This document shows positions 27,159 through 35,400 of a stretch of 64,000 bases of DNA, piece by piece. The stretch covers positions 248,001 to 312,000 of the forward strand of contig NZ_JAGYIM010000016.1 of NCBI RefSeq assembly GCF_018402695.1. Direction: 5' to 3'. The stretch comes from Arsukibacterium sp. (GTDB lineage: Bacteria; Pseudomonadota; Gammaproteobacteria; Enterobacterales; Alteromonadaceae). Position 1 is the stretch's first letter. Every line of letters begins with the position of its first letter. Made by a program: the position numbers and the translations under genes. The notes beneath the pieces are model-generated. The model was not told the DNA's origin, did not search any database, and saw only the letters and a list, made by a program, of their open reading frames with translations.

Positions 27159-27236
27159 TTAGTGTACACTCAGAGCCAGCGTTGTTATCAACGCTAGAAT
27201 TAGCATTACAAGAAGCAGCATTACGATAAGGTACAC
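27159..27236 (-). CDS. Possible 25-residue single-span membrane peptide
   Basis: A short frame starting with GTG and running 25 codons encodes an almost wholly hydrophobic peptide (YLIVMLLLVMLILALITTLA, then LSVH). It lies in the 150-base gap between two minus-strand genes. No clear ribosome site is visible, so this is a weak call; the hydrophobicity may be chance. Confidence 0.2.
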   Translation of the reverse strand: MYLIVMLLLVMLILALITTLALSVH

Positions 27237-27273
27237 GCTATCTTTGGCTATTGGCAAGTGACAATAACATTAA

Positions 27274-27783
27274 TCATTTCTTGCCAAGCAACAGTAGCTG
27301 GACAGCGCCAACCGGTTGTTTATGTAGGCCAACATGTTGTCTGGCTACGTTAACGGCCGCTAAGTAGGCATTCTGAGTTTTAGTTCGCTCGGTATCGTAT
27401 AGTACTACTTTGTCCGAATCATAAATTTCAGCATTTGGGATCTTGGAAATAACACTGGCCAGCTCTGTGGCTTCCGTCAGTAAGGTATCCATAGCCGCAA
27501 CGACTTCAGCTGGCGCATAGATATATATTTTATTAATATTCTTTTTGCACAACAGTATCTTATCGGCTTGATCATGTGTGCCGCTCCCCTCGCAATAAGC
27601 CGCATGATTTATTAACGTATCCAGCGAAGCCAAATACTCAGTAACAGCTTCGCGTTCCAGCTGTTCTTTATGATATTCAAGATCAATTTCCTTTTGCCGG
27701 CGGTAAGTGATAATGCCCAGCCATGCTGTGCCAATAGCTGCAATAACTGCAAGCAAATTGGCAATTGACAACAAATCAGCCAT
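27274..27783 (-). CDS. Membrane-anchored hypothetical protein
   Basis: The N-terminus is a hydrophobic segment (LLSIANLLAVIAAIGTAWLG, residues 4-23) followed by a charged helix (YRRQKEIDLEYHKEQLEREA), like many single-span proteins with a cytoplasmic helical domain. Residues 60-150 are mixed alpha with Cys in YCEGSG and LLCKK. I do not recognise a family. GGAGCCGGAA precedes the ATG. Single gene. Confidence 0.65.
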   Translation of the reverse strand: MADLLSIANLLAVIAAIGTAWLGIITYRRQKEIDLEYHKEQLEREAVTEYLASLDTLINHAAYCEGSGTHDQADKILLCKKNINKIYIYAPAEVVAAMDTLLTEATELASVISKIPNAEIYDSDKVVLYDTERTKTQNAYLAAVNVARQHVGLHKQPVGAVQLLLLGKK

Positions 27784-27925
27784 TTCCGGCTCCTTTTCTG
27801 CTTTGTTAAATTCACCACCTAAGATAGTAGTACAACTTAACCAGAAAAAACGGTGGCGCTACATCAGCTGCAAAGTGCCCCTCCGTCTAGTGTTATACCG
27901 AAGCGACCTGGCAAGCTCAGCCCGG

Positions 27926-28606
27926 CTATTTGGTTGGCATCAGGGTAATTTCCCGGACATCGCATCTTGGGTTGGCCGATATCGCAAACAGCACGGCATC
28001 GGCAATGTCACTTGGGTCTAGTTTGTCCGGTTTGGCTTCATCAAAAAATGGCGTATTAACCATGCCAGGGCATATAGTGGTGCAGCGGCCGTTCCATTCA
28101 GCCATTTCAGCAGCTAAATTCTGGCCAAACCCGTAGGCAAACCACTTTGAGGCACCATACACCGAGCCTTTTAAGGTTATTTTTCCGGCAATGGAGCTGG
28201 TAATAATAAAATGGCCCTGGGTTTCTTTTAAGGCCGCCAGGCTGGCTTTGGCGGTATACAGCAATGCGTTGATATTAACATCCAGCATGGTCTGCCATTC
28301 ATCCGGGTCGCCAGTTGCAATACCTGGCGTATCAACACCGGTACCGGCATTGGCGAATACCACGTCGATTCGGCCAAATTTCTCTTTGGCTTTGGCCACC
28401 ACATTTTCAACTTCCTGCAGTTTAGACACGTCTGCTGTGACTGCCAACACTTTATCGCTGCCCCAGCGCTCGGCAATTTTATTCAGTTTATCGGCGCTTC
28501 TGGCAGTAATAACCGCTTTATGGCCGGCGGCAACCACCTTATCCACCGTGGCAGCGCCAATGCCACTTGAGGCACCGGTGATCAGTACTATTTTCTGACT
28601 GCCCAT
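27926..28606 (-). CDS. Short-chain dehydrogenase/reductase
   Basis: NAD(P)-dependent oxidoreductase of the classical SDR type. It shows the Rossmann motif TGASSGIGAA (residues 9-18), NAG in VVFANAGTG, the catalytic Ser in FIITSSIAGK and the catalytic YxxxK in VYGASKWFA. The closest named type is the YdfG/serine-dehydrogenase-like group with a short C-terminus. I start it at the ATG at 28606, preceded by GAGGAG with eight-base spacing; the frame to 28630 lacks this. Substrate unknown. Confidence 0.9.
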   Translation of the reverse strand: MGSQKIVLITGASSGIGAATVDKVVAAGHKAVITARSADKLNKIAERWGSDKVLAVTADVSKLQEVENVVAKAKEKFGRIDVVFANAGTGVDTPGIATGDPDEWQTMLDVNINALLYTAKASLAALKETQGHFIITSSIAGKITLKGSVYGASKWFAYGFGQNLAAEMAEWNGRCTTICPGMVNTPFFDEAKPDKLDPSDIADAVLFAISANPRCDVREITLMPTK

Positions 28607-28706
28607 GTTGTCACTCCTCAGTTTACCCATGCTGGCTATTCGCCCATGCTAGAGCGAATGCCGGCTGGTGTTATTGATCTTGCGAATTGCAACAAGTGAT
28701 TAGCGG

Positions 28707-29849
28707 TTAATCAGAGTCCGGCGTTAATTTCAGCAGGCGGCCCTTGCTGTTCCCGCGCTCATCCTCAAGTACCCAGATAGCGCCATCCGGGCCCTCGGTA
28801 ATTTTGCGAACCCGGGCGCCCATGTCATAACGCGCTGTCTCTGTCGCACTTTCGCCATCGAACGTAATGCGAACTATGCCCTGAGAAGAAAGGCCTGCCG
28901 CTAGGGCATCACCCTGCCAGTCTGCAAAGCGCTCGCCACGGTAAACGATAATATCGGCCGGGGATATTACCGGGGTCCAGGTGATTGCCGGTGCCGTAAA
29001 CTCCGGCCGGGTGTCATGGTCGGGAATGTCCCGGCCGTCATAGTGTTTACCATTAGATACTTCCGGGTAGCCATAATTGACGCCGCGCTTTATCAGGTTA
29101 AGCTCATCGCCACCAGCAGGGCCCATCTCGATCACCCACAACTGGCCATCCAGATCGAATGCCATACCCAGCGGGTTGCGGTGGCCAAGCGACCAGATTT
29201 GGGCGTAAATGGCCTCGTTGTCAACAAAAGCGTCTTTATCGCGGTAATTCACAAAGGGGTTATCTTTGGGTACCGAGCCATCGTCATGCAAGCGCAGTAT
29301 CTTGCCCATCGATGACTGCATGTCCTGAGCCGGGGTGAATTTCTGGCGGTCACCCGAGGAAATCCACAGATAACCGTCGTTATCGAACAGCAGGCGGTGG
29401 CCGTAATGACCATAGCCCAGCACCTTGGGATACTGGCGCCAGATCACCTGCAGGTTCTCCAGCTTAGCGCTACGCTCTCCTTCAACCAGAGTGCCGCGGG
29501 CCACGGCGGCACCGCGCACGCCACCCTCACCGGCTTCAGCGTAGCTGATGTAGATGAGCTTGTTGTCGGCAAAGTCCGGATGCAACGCCACATCGCCCAG
29601 ACCGCCCTGGCCGCCGTAATCCACGTTCGGCAGTCCGCCTACCGGCGAAGATTTCTCTCCCTGCTGGCTGACAATAGTCAGCCGGCCTTTCTTCTCGGTG
29701 ACTAGCATTCGCCCATCTGGCAGGAAGGCCATCGACCATGGCTCATCAAATTGACTGATCTGCTCAACCTTGAACGGCAATTCTTCCTGTGCCGATGCAA
29801 AAAACGTGATAAGTAAAATCAGAAATGGCGCGAATAGCTGCCGGCTCAT
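28707..29849 (-). CDS. Secreted PQQ-dependent aldose sugar dehydrogenase (YliI-like)
   Basis: Periplasmic six-bladed beta-propeller of the soluble glucose/sorbosone dehydrogenase family, oxidising aldoses with PQQ. The signal peptide ends in FASAQEE. Family motifs seen are GGQGGLGDVALHPDF, YGHYGHRLLFDNDG, SSGDRQ, SLGHRNPLGMAFD and EMGPAGGDELN, which line the PQQ and calcium site. The 380 residues agree with E. coli YliI (371). AGGAGATACG precedes the ATG. No PQQ synthesis genes are in the window. Confidence 0.92.
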   Translation of the reverse strand: MSRQLFAPFLILLITFFASAQEELPFKVEQISQFDEPWSMAFLPDGRMLVTEKKGRLTIVSQQGEKSSPVGGLPNVDYGGQGGLGDVALHPDFADNKLIYISYAEAGEGGVRGAAVARGTLVEGERSAKLENLQVIWRQYPKVLGYGHYGHRLLFDNDGYLWISSGDRQKFTPAQDMQSSMGKILRLHDDGSVPKDNPFVNYRDKDAFVDNEAIYAQIWSLGHRNPLGMAFDLDGQLWVIEMGPAGGDELNLIKRGVNYGYPEVSNGKHYDGRDIPDHDTRPEFTAPAITWTPVISPADIIVYRGERFADWQGDALAAGLSSQGIVRITFDGESATETARYDMGARVRKITEGPDGAIWVLEDERGNSKGRLLKLTPDSD

Positions 29850-30060
29850 AACGTATCTCCTGCCTGTGATTAATAATTCAGCAGTCAGTATAGCAAAGCC
29901 CTCGCAAACTGCTTTTCAACAGCGCGTTCTGATTATGTAATGTAGCTAAGCGATGGTGTTTCCCCAAAATTAGGGCAATATGAGTAAGGGCAACATAAAG
30001 AAGAGCAACATAGCCATGTATACAAAGCGATAACTACACTCAGAAATATACACGAGGGTG

Positions 30061-30100
30061 GGGCAAGTCATCTGCCGCGACAGCGGTTTATTCCTTGCCC
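30061..30100 (-). other. Nested hairpin downstream of the S1 protease gene
   Basis: An outer GGGCAAG/CTTGCCC inverted repeat encloses an inner CCGC-GACA-GCGG hairpin, starting 22 bases past the stop of the minus-strand protease gene. No T-run follows on that strand, so it may be an RNA-stabilising 3' structure rather than a standard terminator. Confidence 0.35.
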
Positions 30101-30122
30101 TCATTTTCAGATCGTTGTGTGG

Positions 30123-31262
30123 CTACTTGGCTTTGCGACGACGGGCAGAGGCGCCAATCGAAAACAAGCCTAAGCTCATTAAGATCAGGATGCCAGGTTC
30201 TGATACCTGGACCAAAGCAGAGCCGATAAAGTCTGCATGAATGTATGTAGGTACGTAGCCGCTGAGTTCGCCAAAGCTGGAATTCAGGCCAGAAGTAAAA
30301 TCGCCAAAGCCAGCACCAAAGCTTAAGCCGTAACTGTTAATGCCGGATATTAAGCCATCAATAAAATTAGGGCCGCCAGAGTCACCACCGGCAACGCCCA
30401 CTTCACGGTCACCACGGCCTAAATCGTTAAACAAATCAGCTACACCAAATACGCCAGCAAGTAAGCTGGAAGCATTATTGCCTGCTAAGCCATTATCAAA
30501 ATCCGATACAAAAGAGTAAGTAACGTCGGCAGTACCAAAGAAACCGTCGGTAAAGAAATCACCAAACAGCGCATTTCCCCAGGCGAAGTCATACATATTA
30601 TCGCCTTCACGCAAGTAGCCGGTAGTACCGATGAAAGCGCCGTTGCCGGTGCCCATGTTGCCGTAGCCAGCAACGTTAAAATCCAGCCCTGTCAGGCCGC
30701 TGCCGGTATAGATATCATGTGAAATTGCCCACGCCGGTGCTTCTTCAGCCAGACGTAGTACAGCAATGTCGTTTTGATCAATAACCTCACCGGTATAATC
30801 TTCATGAACAAAGTAGTCGCTTACTTCAATGCTCACCACGTCTGGGTTAGCACTAAAATATATCCGTTCATCGGGCGCAAGGCCGGCTGGTGGCTGAAAA
30901 GAGACTGTGGTCGACACAGGGTTGGCAGTACCTGCGCCACTGGATACACAGTGCGCTGCAGTCAGAATTGACCTGCGATCACTGAGTAAGGTGCCAGTAC
31001 AAACAGAAAGACCACTGCCGGAATCCATCAACATGCCTACCACGCCGCTGTAAGCAGGATAAGTAGGGTGATAAATAGCGTTACCTGCCAGGCCTGCTGC
31101 CGGAGAGGCAGTACCGCCGGGTGCCGCACCAGTTAACAAACTGCGGGCAGTCCAGCTTAACGTTTCATTGCCGCCGCTGGTAATTAAGCTTGCGTGTGAA
31201 GCAAACGCCGCACTGATACTAATGACAAGTGCCGCTGTAGACACTATTTTTCTCATGTACAT
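30123..31262 (-). CDS. Secreted S1 trypsin-like serine protease with PEP-CTERM-like sorting tail
   Basis: Exported chymotrypsin-fold protease. After a signal peptide (to AFASHASLI) the triad is visible: His in SILTAAHCVS (about residue 101), Asp in DQNDIAVLRL, and Ser in GGDSGGPNF (about 293). The C-terminus is SEPGILILMSLGLFSIGASA followed by RRRKAK, that is a Glu-Pro motif, a hydrophobic stretch and a basic tail, the layout of PEP-CTERM proteins handled by an exosortase. The motif is SEPG rather than the usual VPEP. An exosortase gene is not in the window. Confidence 0.9.
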   Translation of the reverse strand: MYMRKIVSTAALVISISAAFASHASLITSGGNETLSWTARSLLTGAAPGGTASPAAGLAGNAIYHPTYPAYSGVVGMLMDSGSGLSVCTGTLLSDRRSILTAAHCVSSGAGTANPVSTTVSFQPPAGLAPDERIYFSANPDVVSIEVSDYFVHEDYTGEVIDQNDIAVLRLAEEAPAWAISHDIYTGSGLTGLDFNVAGYGNMGTGNGAFIGTTGYLREGDNMYDFAWGNALFGDFFTDGFFGTADVTYSFVSDFDNGLAGNNASSLLAGVFGVADLFNDLGRGDREVGVAGGDSGGPNFIDGLISGINSYGLSFGAGFGDFTSGLNSSFGELSGYVPTYIHADFIGSALVQVSEPGILILMSLGLFSIGASARRRKAK

Positions 31263-31675
31263 GATTATGATCCCTTATGGTGTATTGTTATTGGGTGTTA
31301 AGAAACGTTTTATTATTTTGAGAGAATTAGGCTTTGTCAGACAGTTCACTTGAAAAATCATCAGCAAGCGTCATGCCATAATAGAAATTAGCTCGAAATC
31401 ATGGGCTTGTGGTTTCTAATAAAGAATAATCTAAAGTTATGTAAAGAAAACTGACACAATCAGTGAGGTGTTTGGGTGTACAGCGGCGGGTAAGATATTA
31501 CGCCGCCAGTAACTGCCGGCAGATAGCAGTTGACCAGTGAATTTGACCCTTGGCAGTCAGTTTGAATCGAGTCTGGAATATAAAATGATGGGATGTGATC
31601 TACTCACAAAAGCGTTAAGTAATATTGGCATGCTCTGAAACGTCACTTTATACCAATGCAGCTAGAGGAATTTAA
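31263..31675. other. 413-base intergenic interval with no gene
   Basis: Between the divergent S1 protease and mipA-like genes. It is AT-rich near the protease end. The only structure I can support is the palindromic element at 31483-31550 (listed separately). No open frame here has a plausible start and ribosome site. Confidence 0.6.
31483..31550. repeat. Palindromic repeat element, copy 1, upstream of the mipA-like gene
   Basis: GCGGCG and CGCCGC form an inverted repeat (31483-31488 and 31501-31506) followed by AGTAACTG and, about 15 bases on, TTGACCAGTGAATTTGACCC. A related unit with the same order of parts lies at 32516-32600, after the gene. The two resemble REP-like elements. Confidence 0.4.
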
Positions 31676-32503
31676 ATGAAAAAGGTTACAGCTTTACTGT
31701 TGGCATTGTGCATCCATGCTCTCTGCCTGCAAACAGCAATAGCACAGGAAGAGCAAGCAGCATTAGTGCCGTTACCGTCGCTAGACGATTTCACCAGGGG
31801 TGAAGATGGCTGGAGTTTTGGGCTGGGTCTGGGGGTTGAATACGAGTCTGCCTATGAAGGGTCAGATGAGTTCGGTTTCGAAGTCCAGCCTGCAGGTGCC
31901 GTACAATGGCGCACAGGTGATGATATTTTCTTCTTTGCCGGTGAGGCACTGGGCTGGCGTGGACTACGTGCTGATACCTGGCTATTTGAGGCCATCGTTG
32001 GCTTCGAAGAGGGGCGCGAAGAAAGTGATTCCGATGACGGCCGGTTGGACGGGCTCGGCACCACAGAAGAGGGTCTCGAATTCGCACTGCAAGCGCGCCG
32101 GGCTTTTAGTGCTGATTGGCGTTATTGGCTGGATGGTCGCTTGGTAGCTGGTGAAAACGGCAACCTTGGTATTTTTGGGGTGGGTCGCCGCTTCGGCGAG
32201 CAGATCGACGGCTCCGGTTCTGAACTATCTGTCGTAGCGGTCTTTCACGATAGCGAACTTGCTAATACAGAGTTTGGCATAGACGCAGCGCAGGCAGCTG
32301 CCTCAGGGCTGGAGCAAACCAAGCTGAGTGGAGGGTTCCGCTCAATTGGGGTTCATTACAATTATCGACATTATATTAACGATAACTGGCGGATCTTCGG
32401 CGAGGCACTCTACGAGCGATACAGTAGCGACATTGCAGACAGCCCAATAGCACGCAACAACTATGAAGCAGAAATAGGACTCGGATTTCTTTACGTATTC
32501 TAG
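31676..32503 (+). CDS. MipA/OmpV-family outer membrane protein
   Basis: Predicted outer-membrane beta-barrel. A signal peptide (to TAIAQEE) precedes alternating strands: GWSFGLGLGVEYESAYEGSD is the characteristic first hairpin of MipA/OmpV, and the protein ends in IGLGFLYVF with a C-terminal Phe, as expected for Bam-dependent barrels. The 275 residues are typical. MipA in E. coli is linked to a murein synthesis complex; OmpV-like members are also induced by salt or antibiotics. AGAGGAA precedes the ATG. The gene is flanked by two similar palindromic elements. Confidence 0.9.
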   Translation: MKKVTALLLALCIHALCLQTAIAQEEQAALVPLPSLDDFTRGEDGWSFGLGLGVEYESAYEGSDEFGFEVQPAGAVQWRTGDDIFFFAGEALGWRGLRADTWLFEAIVGFEEGREESDSDDGRLDGLGTTEEGLEFALQARRAFSADWRYWLDGRLVAGENGNLGIFGVGRRFGEQIDGSGSELSVVAVFHDSELANTEFGIDAAQAAASGLEQTKLSGGFRSIGVHYNYRHYINDNWRIFGEALYERYSSDIADSPIARNNYEAEIGLGFLYVF

Positions 32504-32803
32504 AGCACCTAACCCGGCGGCAGGTAACGCGATACGCCGCCTGTAACTGTACTTTTTAAATGTAGGCTGATATCAATTAACAAGTGGATCTGACCTTTAG
32601 TTAATCATCAAACAAGAGAAAGCTGCGGGTCGATAACAATTGCTAAAAGCGATACAGCATTGCTAACACGCTAATTGCAGTTATAAGGATTTTTTTCATG
32701 AGAGGGCAGAGGGCTACGGATAATGGTCAGATATTAAAGATGGTTAACTGAATGGTGGTTTAGTCAAAAAGAAGCTAACCCCGGCATGCTTAATTCCAAT
32801 TGA
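32504..32803. other. 300-base intergenic interval with no gene
   Basis: Lies between mipA and the convergent end of the TIR gene cluster. It holds the second palindromic element (32516-32600). GGCGGC/GCCGCC with a following ACTTTTT could also serve as a mipA terminator. Nothing else is supported. Confidence 0.55.
32516..32600. repeat. Palindromic repeat element, copy 2, downstream of the mipA-like gene
   Basis: GGCGGC (32516-32521) and GCCGCC (32536-32541), then TGTAACTG, and further on AACAAGTGGATCTGACC. Parts and order match copy 1 at 31483, with substitutions and a 3-base length difference in the palindrome loop. Confidence 0.4.
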
Positions 32804-33820
32804 TTACAGGTCAGGGTTGAGAACGTCCAAACGCTGTAAAATGGAATCTGCGATGCTACTAGCATCAGCCCCCACATCTATCGTCTGTTGTATATTTCCC
32901 AACTCATGAATATGTTGTTGCTGGTGTATAGTACCGCCTAATAATACTTGTACTATTATCGGGCCATTAGCACGAAGCGCTTCGTCAAATTCTTCCTTTG
33001 CCCACCCGGGTTCAAGGTATCCGGGGGTTATAAAAGCAATAAACAACGCCGCCTGTCGGATACCATCCTTCAGCATGGGTACCAATATCTTGTCATCATA
33101 CCAACGAGATTGTGGCATTACTTGCACATCCCACCAACACAAGGCATCTTTTTTCTGCAGTGTAGTGGCGACTTCGCTGACTAAGTTGCTGGCTTCACAA
33201 TGGCGGTGGCTAAGAAAAACCGTTCGGCGGCATGCAACCATGTTCTGCAATTGCATAAGCTGCGTGGCACTTTCTGCCGACAAGCGGCGGATAGATTGAA
33301 AGTGCTGCATCAGGTGACCATAAGGTCCGGTTGCCGGTACTGCAGCTTGCTGGCATCGTACGCACGATGCAATAGTGTGGTTGCGCGTGCCGGTAAAAGT
33401 CAGGTTTTTAAATACAGCATAAGCATTATGAATTGGCAGCGCTAATCCGACGTCCCCCCCGCACCAGTAATTGTAGTCCGTGGTCATGGCGTTTACTGTG
33501 ATATCCGCAAGCGGCTGAGCCTGTGGCGGGGTGCCTGCCGCAAGCTGAACAGCACCCGTCTTCGGAAAGCGTTGATGTGTGATGGAAATACGCCCCAGCA
33601 CAGAAGGCGGCAAGGTGCGTCGTTGGTTGCCATTACCAAATTCTGGGGCGGTAAACAGCCAAAGCCCATCGCCAAAACGCAACTTAGCCAGTATTGGTTG
33701 ACCCGAGCCATATTGACCGGTCAGCGACAATCGGCTCGGTGACGGCGAGTCACTACTGCGTTGTAGTAGTTTATATCGCTGTATGCTGTCCCAACTAACA
33801 CGTGCCAGATATTCAGCCAT
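32804..33820 (-). CDS. TIR-domain protein with an unknown N-terminal domain
   Basis: The C-terminal part (about residues 200-338) is a TIR domain: RRTVFLSHRH is the first strand, ALCWWDVQVMPQSRWYDD the box-2 region, AALFIAFITPGYLEPGWAKEEFDEAL the strand and helix that carry the Glu expected for NAD+ cleavage, and IIVQVLLGG the following strand. Residues 1-200 match no family I know; they contain YNYWCGGDVGLALPIHNA and CVRCQQ. AGGTGG lies eight bases before the ATG. It is the last gene of the minus-strand immune-like cluster and is cytoplasmic. Confidence 0.8.
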   Translation of the reverse strand: MAEYLARVSWDSIQRYKLLQRSSDSPSPSRLSLTGQYGSGQPILAKLRFGDGLWLFTAPEFGNGNQRRTLPPSVLGRISITHQRFPKTGAVQLAAGTPPQAQPLADITVNAMTTDYNYWCGGDVGLALPIHNAYAVFKNLTFTGTRNHTIASCVRCQQAAVPATGPYGHLMQHFQSIRRLSAESATQLMQLQNMVACRRTVFLSHRHCEASNLVSEVATTLQKKDALCWWDVQVMPQSRWYDDKILVPMLKDGIRQAALFIAFITPGYLEPGWAKEEFDEALRANGPIIVQVLLGGTIHQQQHIHELGNIQQTIDVGADASSIADSILQRLDVLNPDL

Positions 33821-33840
33821 TGATTTCCACCTGATTTAAT

Positions 33841-35400
33841 TGTGGTCAGGTGCTTCCCTGTTTCGGCTTTCACGACATTGCGCAGCTCCGTCGCAAGAGC
33901 CTCAGCTTCTTTTTTAAGTCCATTTCCAGCATCAAGTCTAACAGCGCCTGGCCAGAGCCAATAGTATCTGCATGCTTGCTCCCCAACTGATTTATTCTGC
34001 CCTGATACACTTGTTCTAATAACTGTAAAGCCTGTGGTAATCTGCCTTGTTGTTGTATAGTAAGCGCCAGATTATGAATGCAGGTCAACGTAGCCAGATG
34101 CTCAGCACCTAGCGTTAGCTGCGTTTCCAGTATAGCTCTTCCACGCACGAGAACCGGCTAATCGCTCAGTTGCCATAAGGTGATGGCTAGATTATTTTTG
34201 CTATTTAGGGTATCTGCATGCTCAGCGCCGAGAGTTCGCTCCTCTCGTTTCCAGCACGAATTCCCGTAACATACGAGCGCCCGCTAAATGCCGATTTGCA
34301 ACAAGGTACAAGCAAGATTGTTTTTACCGTTTGTATTTCGGGTGCTCCGCGCCGAGCAAGCGTCTGTAAGCTTTCCAGCTCGGCCTCCAGCAACGCACGA
34401 GCGCCTAATAAATTGCCAAGTTGCAATAAGCGTTGGCCAGATTGTTTTACTCGCTCAGGGTTGCTGGATGCATGGCGCCCAGTATGCGTTCGCGCGCATC
34501 AAGCACTGCTTCATGTAATATGCGGCGCCCTCTAAATCGCCGAGTTTCACAGGTTAGCCAAACTGTTTTTTGCTAGTTAGGGTGGCAGGGTGTTCTGCGC
34601 CCATTGTGTGCTCGTACTTCCAACATGATTCTTGTAAAGCACGGGCTCCGTGTGCCGCCTTGCTCCAGCATTATGTTAGCCAAGTTGTTTTTATGGTCAG
34701 GGTACTTGGATGTGTACCCATCTCCGGTCAAAGGTTTCTAGTGTAACCTCCTGTAGGACTCGCGTTGACTAAATCGCCTTGGTTCTAAGGTGCTTGCTAT
34801 TGGCTTTACAGGTAAGCGTATATGGATGCTCAAAGCCAAGTGCATGCGCTCAAACGCTTCTAACACAGTCTCTTGTAAGAAGCGCGCGCCTGCTAAATCA
34901 CCTTGCGCCGATAATGCGTCAGCTAGGTTGTTTTTACTCGCTAGGTGTCAGGGTGTTCTGTGCCCAACGTGCGCCTTCCTCTAGCTTCCAGCACTGCCTG
35001 ATGAAACACGCGTGCATCGGTTAAAAGCCTTGCGCCCCTAATGTTTGGGCCAGTTATTTTTAATGGTTAGGTGCGTCTGATGTTCGGCACCCAGTTTACG
35101 TTCGTTCACCTTCCAGAACAGCCTCCTCTAACGCGCGCGCCGACCAAATCGCCTTGTGCTTGCCAGGTGCGGCTAGGTTGTTTACCGCCAGGGTATCCGG
35201 ATGCTCTGCACCCACGTGCGTTCTGTGGTTAGTACCGCTTCCATGGCGCGGGCAACGTCTGTCGTCCTTGTTTCGATATGTAGAAGCAAGAAGGCTCTTG
35301 CTCATCAGGATGTCTTTGTGTTCATCTGGTAGTAATAGGGTTTCTGCGAAGCATTTGCTAATTGCACTGGGCTGCGGCATTTCGGAATTGCTCCGGCATG
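33841..35400 (-). pseudogene. Frame-broken TPR tail of the TIR-NB-ARC gene
   Basis: In the three minus frames, pieces of tetratricopeptide repeats of the kinesin-light-chain type follow one another: VGAEHPDTLAVNNLA (near 35200), LLEAELESLQTL (near 34380), LGAEHLATLTCIHNLALTI and QQQGRLPQALQLLEQVYQG (34150-34000). Each piece runs into a stop or frame change within about one repeat, so at least eight single-base indels separate them. The final 90 codons (34148-33870) are open. The flanking genes are intact. Either the tail has decayed or the assembly is wrong in this repeat array; the TIR-NB-ARC frame closes early at 35305 because of the first shift near 35390. Confidence 0.8.
33965..35320 (-). 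repeat. Tandem array of about 11 TPR-encoding DNA units
   Basis: The plus-strand motif GGGT-x-TCTGgATGCTC-x-GCGCC-x-AGt-x-TGCG recurs near 33965, 34093, 34208, 34340, 34458, 34582, 34699, 34817, 34947, 35071 and 35191. Spacings are 115-132 bases, scattered around 126 (42 codons, one TPR-12-type unit). Deviations from 126 are mostly not multiples of three. Confidence 0.75.

Noticed and set aside
31475-32600. The two palindromic elements around mipA as integron attC sites
   Set aside because: No paired RYYYAAC/GTTRRRY core boxes at the ends of the palindromes and no integrase gene.
33965-35320. Repeats of about 120 bp that could be read as a CRISPR or integron cassette array
   Set aside because: The units translate to TPR motifs on the minus strand in shifting frames, and there is no conserved short repeat with variable spacers or attC-type dyad.
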